From Podospora comata (taxonomy: Eukaryota > Ascomycota > Sordariomycetes > Sordariales > Podosporaceae): DNA of 64,000 bases. The translations under genes were made by a program, and so were the position numbers. The stretch lies in the NCBI GenBank assembly GCA_017354895.1, contig CP071493.1, positions 5,022,001 through 5,086,000 on the forward strand. Direction: 5' to 3'. Position 1 is the stretch's first letter. Each line of letters begins with the position of its first letter. Of this stretch, positions 11,662 to 20,668 are shown piece by piece. Below the pieces are notes generated by a model, which worked only from the letters and a program-made list of their open reading frames with translations, was not told where the DNA came from and searched no databases.

Positions 11662-12598
11662 ATGGACTTGATGAACAACCCTGCTCAATACCCGCTTCAT
11701 GGACAACAGCTGGGTGACGATACCGATACACGAAGCCATGATACTTTGACCGCGCCCAGCCCTTTTAACAACCTCCTTCCCGGATCCATGGAACAAGAGG
11801 CCTATGGCTTGCCCGAAGTCGAATTCTCAGCACCCCCCTGGAGGGGATACCAGGAGCCTTATGGCTTGGACAACGATATTATCGAGGCAAAGCCACTAGG
11901 AGTTACCGACCCTTGGCACCCCAGATATGCTTACCCCATATTCATGCGAACCATCGATGCAAATCAGCCAGGAACCGGCTCAGTTTGTGTCACCTGCCTC
12001 TAGTAATCCCGAAGTTGCACAGCATCAGTCCCTTGAACAGGGCCAAGATCAAGTGCTTCGATGGAAGCCACCGTCGACCCCCTGTTCGCCAGCGAGGAAG
12101 AAGAACAGCGTCTCGCGAACCCTTAGTCCGTCGTCGCCTCCAGAAGCAACCCCCGCCGAAACACAAGACCAGCTAGAGAAAGCCCAGGCTCACCGCCGCA
12201 AAATCAAGACTCAATCAAGACTGAAGGCAAAACAATTTGGAAAAATCTTGTGTCGGAATCCGCTGCTTTACAGACCTTGCTGCCCAGTTCAGGTCGCTGG
12301 GGGAGCAGATTCTTGGGCTGAGGAACCAACTGTTGGTTCATGCGCACTGTGATGGAAGCATCGCCGAGTGTTTAACGCAAACTGCAGATAAAATGTGAGT
12401 TAAATGATCTTTTCTTAGACTATGGCCGGAGCTGCTCGAGATACTAACTTGAACGTGAACGTATGTAGAGTTGCAACGGCTGAACGGCAATTTCAGCACA
12501 GCAGGAGTTGTCAAACTTGTTCCGTCCCTACTGTATCGGCGGAGACGACCGCAGCGTTTGTTGTTAAGGAGGAGGAAGCTTATCAGGACGAAGCTTGA
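11662..12598 (+). pseudogene. bZIP transcription factor gene with broken frame
   Basis: This reads as a fungal bZIP regulator split over several frames. The N-terminal region (ATG at 11662) is acidic and Pro/Gly-rich; the frame changes between about 11900 and 12003 into a Ser/Pro/Gln-rich region leading to a basic region (AHRRKIKTQSRLKAK, about 12189-12233). The frame then shifts by one base at an A5 run (12241-12245) and again near 12274-12277. Only with both shifts does a regular leucine-zipper heptad appear (Leu, Leu, Phe, Ile, Leu seven residues apart, plus a Leu three after each), followed by the NQLLVHAHCDG segment common after fungal zippers. A normal 74-nt intron (12395-12468, GTGAGT donor, ATACTAACT branch point, GTAG acceptor) then joins in frame to the last exon ending TGA 12596-12598. 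The intact intron argues for recent damage or assembly error. The family assignment is firmer than the broken state. Confidence 0.6.
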
Positions 12599-13716
12599 CG
12601 ACCTTTTCGACGAAGCACGAGATTGCGATGATTTGGGGATATGTTTTCCACCACAATAATATACGAGGCGTTGGTTAGGGGTATATGTACTGGAAAGCTG
12701 GCTGCTAGGTCAAAAAAATGCTACCCCCGAAAGTGATTGGAATGATAGAATGGTGTTTTTGGGAAGCATGTTGAAGGCTTTTCTCGGGATTGTTTGCTTT
12801 TTGTTAGGGGGTTTTTCGGTATAACACGCTTTGTTTGGGTTTTTCTCATTGGCTGTGAGCGCTTCGACGGCTCGAGTCTTGCACTGGGTCTTTCAAGATG
12901 ATAAAACTACTATAAACTCATGCAAAAATTTCTCGGACCACAGATTAACCATAACCTGAGGCATCTGCTTCGTTAGAAGGTGATATCCAATTCATGATGG
13001 TATCACCAAGACAGAAGAGGCCGCCAAGGTATTTACAGCTGTGCAGCCCTGCAAAATGGTGGATTACAAGTGGCTATTTAGCGCCTCGGTTCCATTTTTA
13101 CCAAGCCCAGGTTCTCAGCCGGCCGCCGTGTGACTCAGCCCGGGGTATTGAGCAAACACTAAGCACCACTAAGAATTGTTGTTGATCTACGACGACGAGC
13201 CTGAAGAACTGGGCTGTGGCGCGTACTCCCTTGCCGTCAAGGGCATGATAAATGCGACGCAACTGTCAAACGCAGTTATAACTTAGCCTTCATCCCTTTT
13301 TAAAGCTGTGCCATACCGCCTCTTGTTTGATCCAAAGGTGGTTGGTTTTCCGTTTGCCAATCGTCGAGGTCGTATTTCGAAGAAAGCCAAGTTGCTCCTT
13401 CCTCTCCCTTTCTCTTGTCATCTCGCATATCTTCTAGCCCGGGTTGCTCTTGCTCAAAATTTGTTATCGGAATTTAAACCGCCCCAACTGTTGCATTTGA
13501 AATCGATTTTTTTATTAAAAAAGAAACAGGCAAATTCCCCCCACCAGGAGACAACAGCTGGCGTAAAAGCGGAAAGTCAGCAGAAGAGGTCACCTTCCTC
13601 CCCCCCCACCACCAAGTGAGCCTCTCAACCCCACTCACAACAACCACAACACTCAACACTCAACAACAACAATAATAACCACCACTGAATACGGCGTGTC
13701 GTCAACAACAGCCAAT
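12599..13716. other. Intergenic region and leader of the cyclase gene
   Basis: No gene is visible. The right end, about 13620-13716, is a CAA/ACC-rich, G-poor tract typical of a fungal 5' leader just before the ATG at 13717. A T/A-rich patch lies at 13500-13530. Confidence 0.4.
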
Positions 13717-15058
13717 ATGGAAAAGCACCGACCCGTTATCGAACTCGACGGGAGGACAGGTGAAGGAGGCGGCCAGCTGGTGCGCATAGCATGTGCCCTC
13801 GCCGCCGTCGCCACCGTCCCAATCCGCATAACACATGTCCGTGGGAATCGTGAAGGCCCTCGGGGAGGTGCCAAAGGCGGAGGTTAGTTTCTTGTTTTCC
13901 TCCCCTCATCACTGCCCTTTGACTAACAAACTCCCCGTAGGTCTCAAATCCCAACACGTCACCGCCATCGAATATCTCGCCACAGCAACCAACGCCGAGG
14001 TCGACGGACTCTCCGTCGGCTCTCACACCCTCGATTTCCGCCCTCGCCTCAAGCCCTCCTCCCTCAAATCCCGCACCATCAAGATCGAAGCCGACTCCCC
14101 CGCCGCTTCGACCCTCCTCATCTTCCAGGCCATCTTTCCCTTCCTTCTATTTTCTGGCAGCAGCGACAAGGTCGACGAGCCAATAACGCTCGAGCTCTCG
14201 GGCGGAACCAACGTCTCCTTCTCCCTCAGCTACGAGTACCTCGACCAAGTCCTCTTACCAACCCTCGAAAACGCCTTTGGCATCGTCGTGCAGCGGAAGC
14301 TGATTTCCCGCGGGTGGAGTCTGGGTAAAGCATCACGGGGAAAGTGCTCGTTTCAGTTCAACCCTCTTAGGGCAGGGGAGACGTTAACGTTCAAGGACAA
14401 TGGGTTGGGCGAGATTTACGGCGGTGGTCCGGGGGATGTCGATCTCGAAGCTATTGACGTGTCGATGATCGTCCCCTTTGCCATGCAAGAGTCCATGATG
14501 CAGGCACTCGTGACAGACTTGGAGGAGATGTTTCCTGATGTGGAGGTCAATTTCAAGGTGACGGAGGATTCGGGGCAGGACTCGAGGATATACGTCCTGC
14601 TGGTAGGAAGGTCGGGCGAACTAAGGTGGGGGAGGGATATGCTCACTTCGACGCCGAAGAGGACAAAGGCTAAGGGGTCGGCGATGAGCTCGGAGTCGTT
14701 GAGCCAGAGTTTATCGAGGAAGTTGTGCAAGGAACTGTTTGACGAAGTTTCTGCGGGGGGCGTGGTGGATGAGTTTTTGCAGGACCAGCTGGCGATTTTC
14801 CAGGCTTTGGCTGAGGGAAAGACGTCGTTCCCGCGGACTCATGATGAGAATGGCGAATTGGAGCAGGCCATGAACAAGCTCAGCCTGGATGAGAAGTTAC
14901 GGAAGGATAAGACTATCATTCCGTTTGGAGAGGGGAGTTTGCATGCCAAGACAGCCAGGTGGGTGACGGCGGAGCTGTTGCCTGAGGTCAAGTGGTACAA
15001 CAAGGGGAGGATATGCCATGGTGTTGGTATGCAGATGGAGAAGGTGTCAACGCGGTAA
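13717..15058 (+). CDS. RNA 3'-terminal phosphate cyclase
   Basis: Two exons, 13717-13882 and 13941-15058 (58-nt intron, GTTAGT donor, GACTAAC branch point, CGTAG acceptor), give 427 residues. The family converts an RNA 3'-phosphate to a 2',3'-cyclic phosphate with ATP, through an adenylated histidine. The N-terminus carries the hallmark LDGRTGEGGGQLVRIA, and the intron interrupts the following Gly-rich stretch (RGGAKGGGLKS). The C-terminal VDEFLQDQLAIFQALAEG and SLHAKTARWVTAELLPE segments match the enzyme core; His390 in the latter aligns with the nucleotidylated histidine of the RtcA group. Retention of that His favours a catalytic RtcA-type enzyme over the Rcl1 ribosome-assembly paralogue. 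Ser/Thr-rich inserts make it longer than bacterial RtcA (about 340). It is convergent with the next gene. Confidence 0.9.
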
Positions 15059-15385
15059 AGAGGCATACCTGAATGCACTGTTGTCGTGGCCACTTGTTGT
15101 GGCTATAAGGCAGCGGTAGTAGCAGTGGAACAACCACATTGGTTTGAACCAGCATTGGCTTTTTGGGGAATCTCCTGGTCTGGGAATTAGTTATTTGACA
15201 CCACACAGATACAAATCTGAACGAAATCTCTTGGCATCTGTGATGTCTCAAGAAGGATTTCGAGGTTTCTCCGAAACTGATTAGTGCCGAGGCGCATGTG
15301 TTTGAAGTAAAGCCGTCATTCAATGGTGATTGATGGATCATCGAGGTTGGGTTCACAGGCTATATTGGCTTTTACTTTACTGTGT
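15059..15385. other. Convergent 3' region
   Basis: A 327-nt gap between two converging genes, expected to hold both polyadenylation sites. No further feature is seen. Confidence 0.5.
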
Positions 15386-17029
15386 TCAAGGCCTGTGCCG
15401 TTCATAGGCCTCGGCCTCCTTTTGCTGCCTCTCCACGAGCTCGATGACCTCTTGGCTGTAGAGGTCCTCGAGAGACTTGTCGCCCAAAAGCACCTCTTTC
15501 TGATGCCTGACAGCCTCCTCCTTGGTCATGCAGACCAAGTCACGGAGCCTGAGGTTGGAAGACTTTTGCTCGTCTTTGCCCTCACCGATGCGGACGAGGG
15601 TGGTGGCGGGCTTCCTCCACCGGATGAGCATGAGCTTTGTGGGGACGCCGGTCACAGCACTTCTGCCTCTGAAGGCCTCTTCGACCAAGAAGGCGATGTC
15701 TCCGGGTGTGATGGGCACCTTGAGACCGACGCAGACGTCGGTGCGGCCTCCTTCGATCATGCGCACCACCTTCTCCTCGCTGGCCTGGACGTAGGCGAGG
15801 ATGGCCTCGTACATCTTGTCGCGGGCCTTGGCGGGTTGGTAGTCCATTGGGTAGCCTGAGCGGTTGTTAGCGTGTGTCGGTTTCAGCGAGGGGTAGAGAC
15901 AGTGAAAATCAGCTTACCGGTGATCTTCAAAATGACATGATTCGCAGCCACATATCCAAAAACCGCCGGCATAGTTCCCAACACGGGCAGAATCCTCACC
16001 CTAAAATCCGGCAGCGCACCCAAATCCCCGACATCCCCTTTTTTGAACTCCTCCTCCGACAGCGGCAAAAGCGCCGCCTTGCCCTCGCCCATCTTCTCGG
16101 TCGAGTACACCACCGGAATCCCGCTCGTGACCCCCAAAAGCTTCAGCTTCCTCCTCGTCGCCCTGGAAAGCCCATCCTCGAAACTCGCCCCGATATCCCC
16201 CACCATCACCCTGGTGGGATCGCTCTTCGTGCCCGCCCCCATGGCCGAAATCACAAGCAGCCCATTGTCGTGACAGTACTTGAGCAGCTCGACCTTGCTC
16301 TCAATGTTGTCAATTGCATCAATCACAAAATCCGGCCTCTGCCCGCCTTCCCAATCCCCGAGTAGATCCCCCGCCACAGACCCATCAAACTTTTGAAGCC
16401 TCAGATCAAACTTTGTCCACGGTGTTATGGCGCACAACCTGCGCTGGAGACACTGGACTTTGGGGAGACCGACGTCTGCGAGGGTGGCGACGGCGTGACG
16501 GTTGAGAGAGGAGAGGGTGACTTGGTCAAAGTCGATGAGGCGGATTTTGCTCACGCCGGAGCGGGAGAGGGCGGCGCAGGCGTGGGAGCCGACGCCGCCG
16601 CAGCCGACGATGATCACGAAGGCATTGCGGAGTTTGGAGAGGCCTTGGTCGGAGAGGAAGACGCGGTTGCGGGCGAGCTGCTCGAGGATGAGCTCGTCGT
16701 CGAAGTCGCCTGCTTGGGCGCGCTGGGCGAGGAGGAAGTTGTGTTCGTCTTCTTTGTCGGGTTTGGGGAGAGGGCCGACGCGGGTGAGCTAGGGGGAGGG
16801 GGATGTTAGCGGTTTTTGGCTGAGGGAGAGGGCCAGGGGGGGGAGGGGGGTTTACTTTTTGGACGCCGGATTCGTCGTCGCCTGGGTTGGGGATGGACTG
16901 CTTTAAGCGGTTGAGCCGTGAGTCTTTTTGGAGTCGTTGGTAGCTAAGGATTGCGCTGGCGGCGACGGCTGCGGAGACGACGGCTGTTGCGGCTAGTTGC
17001 ACCTTGTTGTTGCTGGTGAGGGATGACAT
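15386..17029 (-). CDS. tRNA threonylcarbamoyladenosine dehydratase (TcdA/Tcd1-2 family)
   Basis: Three exons (17029-16856, 16788-15918, 15855-15386) encode 504 residues. Both introns (67 and 62 nt) have GTAA donors and GCTAAC branch points. This ThiF/E1-like family uses ATP to dehydrate N6-threonylcarbamoyl-adenosine 37 in ANN-reading tRNAs to its cyclic form. The N-terminus has one hydrophobic helix (about residues 10-30, VQLAATAVVSAAVAASAILS), as in the yeast proteins of the mitochondrial outer membrane. The nucleotide-binding motif VGCGGVGSHA lies near residues 119-128, followed by IDFDQVTLSSLNRHAVATL and DAIDNIESKVELLKYC, all typical of the family. Yeast has two paralogues (TCD1, TCD2); the sequence alone does not say which this matches. 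Whether every catalytic residue is present was not checked by alignment. Confidence 0.92.
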
Positions 17030-18060
17030 TGTGGATGTGGGAGAAGAGTAATTTGATGGGGTATCACGTTGGTTAGGTGTTCATTGCATCATTTCCTCGT
17101 ATATATGGTAGAAAGCGAGACGAAGGTGCGCAGCGCTTGGATATTGGCCCGAAATACTTTGGTATGCTGTCGCAAAACTCGACTTTTTGGCCGCAAAAAA
17201 GTGATCCAAACTTTCTCCAGTTGGGTTTCGTCATTGGCGTTAAGACAGGGGTCTAAGCCTTAGTTGCCTGCCGGATGTCTGTGGGCTGATAGCCAAGTGA
17301 CACTATCCCTACCTGGGTTAGAGGCGATCTTAAGCTCCGGCATTCTGGCCCCCTGTTGACGCCGTTGGTGTTGGTGTCTTTTCCAACGTCCAACTGCATT
17401 CTTTCACAGTTGATCAAAACCTCAATAAACTCACTCTGAATTTTTTTTTGGCCTCGGATTTCCCGGTTGCGATGTTTAGAATCCTGGACCCGAACACGAT
17501 ATGAGGCTTCTCGCATTCGGGATTTGAACCCCTACAAGAGACAACACACAGTTTTCACAAGGGTCTTCTTGCTCGCAATCGCATTCGGGTTCGCCTCATG
17601 TGGAGCGATGGAACCTCCAGAACTGACCTCCAACATGGAACCCCGCGTTGCCGTTCACCGCAGACGATTCAAAGCCAACGATTACTGTTGGCTGTCACAT
17701 GCAGCTCTAGATCCAACCGTCTCAAGAAACTGAACAGACTACAATCGTGCATATGCAGGAGAGAGCTTCTGAAGCTTCGGCCACCAATCGACCCGGGGAG
17801 GTATGCTTAAGGGTCAGTTCATCAGTGATAGGGTCCAATTGGAGAGCCTCCATAACCATGCCTATCCCCGCAAATGCAACCCAGCATGCGATGAAGAGGG
17901 GTCATGGTGGACCAGATTCCCCTGAGCAAAGTCAGCTGAGCTCAGGGGGCTGTTCTACATACATATAAGAAGGGACCTATCTTGCTGTGCCAGTTCATAT
18001 TTCGCAGGTAGATTTTACTAGATAACAATTGCATCACTATCCTCAACCTCACCCAACAAA
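17030..18060. other. Divergent intergenic region
   Basis: About 1 kb between the minus-strand dehydratase and the plus-strand SDR gene, so it should hold both promoters. A candidate TATA element for the SDR gene is listed separately. A sequence near 17516-17530 resembles a tRNA B box but no tRNA folds around it. Confidence 0.4.
17964..17970 (+). promoter_or_regulatory. TATA-like element (TATAAGA)
   Basis: TATAAGA lies 91 nt before the SDR start codon, at a plausible distance for a fungal core promoter with a short leader. Confidence 0.35.
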
Positions 18061-18831
18061 ATGGCCAAGACAGTCCTCATCACCGGTGCCGCTGGCGGTC
18101 TCGGAAAGGCAATCGCTGATGCTTTCCTCGCCGGCGGTGCCAATGTTGCCGTGTGCGACGTCAACCCTCAACGAATCACGGCTGTCGAAGAGGAATGGAC
18201 CAAGTCCTATGACGGCAAATTCCTCGCTCAACAAGCCGATGTAACAGACGAGGCCGCTGTCCAAAGCCTAGTCGATGCCGCTGTCTCCAAATTCGGCTGC
18301 CTGGACGTTTTAATCAACAACGCCGGCGTCATGGATGACTTCTCTCCCGTTGGCGCATGCTCCAAGGAGACATGGGACCGTGTCCTCAACATCAACCTCA
18401 ACGGGCCATACACCACCTCCAAGGCCGCCATCGCCCAGTTCGAGAAGCAAGATCCCGTCGGAGGCATCATCATCAACATGGGCTCAAACGCCAGCATCCA
18501 TGGATTCAAGGCCGGAGCGGCTTACACAGTATCCAAGGCTGGTGTCATGGCGTTGACCAAGAACACGGCCGGCTTCTACGGGCCAAAGGGTATCTACAGC
18601 ATCGCATTGCTTCTGGGCGGCATGAACACCAACATTACCGATGCCTTCGCCAAGGGCATGCACATGGAGGCGTTCCAAGCCATCTCTGCTTCTCAGTCGC
18701 CTGCGGGTCTCGAGAAAATGGTGCCTGTTGAGAGCGTGGCCAAGTATTGCATGTTTTTGTCGGAGAAGGATATTGCGACGAGCGCAAATGGGTCTTGCGT
18801 TGTTTTTAACAACAACTGGCCTGAGGCGTAA
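18061..18831 (+). CDS. Short-chain dehydrogenase/reductase (classical SDR)
   Basis: A single exon of 256 codons, the normal length for a classical SDR. These enzymes are NAD(P)(H)-dependent alcohol/carbonyl oxidoreductases. The cofactor motif TGAAGGLG is at residues 8-15; Asp33 at the end of the second strand (VCDVNP) favours NAD(H) over NADP(H). NNAG is at 86-89, a catalytic-type Asn at 110/112 (LNINLNG), Ser in GSNAS (142-145), and the active-site pair Tyr155-xxx-Lys159 (YTVSK). There is no signal or targeting peptide, so it is probably cytosolic. The start context (ACAAAATGGCC) is strong. The substrate cannot be told from the sequence and no biosynthetic neighbours point to a pathway. Confidence 0.9.
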   Translation: MAKTVLITGAAGGLGKAIADAFLAGGANVAVCDVNPQRITAVEEEWTKSYDGKFLAQQADVTDEAAVQSLVDAAVSKFGCLDVLINNAGVMDDFSPVGACSKETWDRVLNINLNGPYTTSKAAIAQFEKQDPVGGIIINMGSNASIHGFKAGAAYTVSKAGVMALTKNTAGFYGPKGIYSIALLLGGMNTNITDAFAKGMHMEAFQAISASQSPAGLEKMVPVESVAKYCMFLSEKDIATSANGSCVVFNNNWPEA

Positions 18832-19439
18832 ATGCGGGGTGCAAGGGAGTGCTGTGAGGAAAAGGGGCAAAGTAAACAAAGCGTGTCATTGGATGATACC
18901 TTGTTGATAGCACATGAATGCCATGAGCATTATGACACAATTTTCAAACTGGGAGACGGATTGCATGAAGGAGTTTATCTCAATGAAGAATCCTGTCTTG
19001 ATGGAGCTTTTGTTTTTACTGATGCCACACGAGAAACGACTGTCCATGGCGTAGTGAAGGGAGCCCCTGTTCACCTTGTGTCACCTTCATTCCAGCACAT
19101 AACGAATGTGAATCAAGGGAAATCTAAAGTTGTTATAAGGATACCGTTTGTCATTTCCATCATCGGTAAGGGGTGCTAACCAAGGCAGACTAACCTACAA
19201 AACGAGAAAACTCAGCATTCCAACAAAAGAAAAATACAAATCAGGTGGGTTTACAACAGGGAGCCCGGCAAGAAAACAAGTGCCAGTGCACTGAGACATA
19301 TCAGAGAAACCCCAGATTCCATCCACCCGTTTCCTTCATACGCTCATAGATTGTCGTAAAATCCACCCCGTCAAAGTTGTCGGTATTGTCCCAGAGAGAA
19401 CTTTTTCTGAATGCCGACTGTGAATACCAATGAAGGCAT
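18832..19439. other. Convergent 3' region
   Basis: About 0.6 kb between the SDR gene and the convergent secreted-protein gene. A plus frame just after the SDR stop is open but short and unsupported. Confidence 0.4.
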
Positions 19440-19978
19440 TTACAAGTAAGAGTAAGGCAAGCAGTAAGGGCTCTTGTTGGTCAAGTTGAACTCGCACCTC
19501 TCCCTCTTGCCGCAGGAGCCGCCATACTATTATCGTAATGTCAGCCATGCTCCATCGCTCTTATCGTTGTCATAAGTAAACTTACCACCCACTCCCCCAA
19601 AACGTTGCACACCTTCCACCCGCTCCCCTTCCTCTCGGACCACTCGCAGGCGTAGCTGCCAGGCTTGCACTTGAACCCCTGTGGGAGAGGGGCGGGCTTG
19701 TTGCTGTTGCCCTTGCCCCAGCCCTTGCCCTTGCCGAAGGGGAGGGTCTCGATGGTGGGGTCGATGATGGAGATCTCGACAATGTCCTCGCCCTTGCCGC
19801 CCTTGCCCTTGCCGACGACGAGGGGGGAGACCTCCTCGAGGGTCCAGTCGAGGTCCTCCCAGTCGGGCCACTCGGGCCAGTCAGCCTGGGCGGCGGCCAT
19901 CTCTTGGGTGGCGGCCATCTCGGCGACGGCGACGGAGAGGGTGGCGGCGAGGGCGGCGGCGAGGGAGGTGACCTTCAT
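19440..19978 (-). CDS. Small secreted Cys-rich protein, CBM19-like tail
   Basis: Exons 19978-19586 and 19526-19440, joined across a 59-nt intron (GTAAGT donor, GCTGAC branch point, AATAG acceptor), give 159 residues. Residues 1-19 form a clear signal peptide (MKVTSLAAALAATLSVAVA). An Ala-rich then Trp/Asp/Glu-rich stretch (WPEWPDWEDLDW) and a Gly-Lys repeat region (GKGKGGKG, GKGKGWGKG) follow. The C-terminal module has six cysteines (KCKPGSYAC, KVCN, GSCG, RCEF, YCLP); the order C-x-G-x2-C, W-x-VC, C-G and SPYC resembles the chitin-binding family 19 (CBM19) pattern. I infer an extracellular wall- or chitin-associated or effector-like protein. The splice is needed: without it the last four cysteines are split between frames. 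A TATA box about 145 nt upstream suits strong expression. Confidence 0.72.
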
Positions 19979-20668
19979 ATTGAAGAGAGCTAAAGGATTG
20001 GGCTGTTGAGGGAATGTGTTTAGGCTGGTTGGCTTTGGAAGGAATGAGCTGATGACCGTGGTGATGATGAGGATGGTGGTGAGGAAAAGAAAATGAGGTG
20101 CTCAGCGGGAGAGATGGCGAGTATTTTATAACTTTTAGGTCCCTATAATTCTCACATGCACAGAACATTCTTTTTTTTTTGTTTTTCTTTTTTTTTCTCG
20201 TCATAACAAACAACAGAGCAATCTGAGGTAGCGGTGTTGGTGCCATAGCAGAGGAGGAATGTCAAGAATGCTCGTTCCTGGCTGGATGTCTCCCTTACCC
20301 CTGAATATCCCCAACAACCTTGGCTGACCGACCACTACCGACAATTCTGTTGCGTTCCTGACTGAATCACTTTTACATCATTCAGATCTAATCGTCAGGT
20401 AGAGGTTCTCGTGCAAGAGGCTGTATCTAGCTGGTAAACGTGAAAGACAACAGCTGAACGGGACAAAAGGCCCGATTTACCCAGATTTTTCAGCATTGAG
20501 TTCTCAAGTGATTAAGTCATGAGTGTATTTCCAAAACATGGCGGGCATCATGTCCCGATACGAGCCACTAGCCGAGTTCAAAAGTCTAGATCTCTCTGAG
20601 CGGGTTGTGCTCCGAAACGCCGTCCATGCCAGATCGGATCGCCGGGACATCCCATTCTTCCCCGCCCA
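19979..20668. other. Promoter of secreted-protein gene; 3' flank of acyl-CoA synthetase
   Basis: Contains the TATA box listed separately and a long T-rich tract near 20171-20200 (A-rich on the gene's sense strand). No gene is seen. Confidence 0.4.
20123..20130 (-). promoter_or_regulatory. TATA box (TATAAAAT)
   Basis: On the minus strand TATAAAAT sits about 145 nt upstream of the start codon at 19978. It is a consensus TATA element and the best core-promoter candidate for the secreted-protein gene. Confidence 0.45.

Noticed and set aside
17440-17540. tRNA-like B box (GGGGTTCAAATCCC on the minus strand)
   Set aside because: No A box at the right distance and no cloverleaf pairing could be built on either strand.
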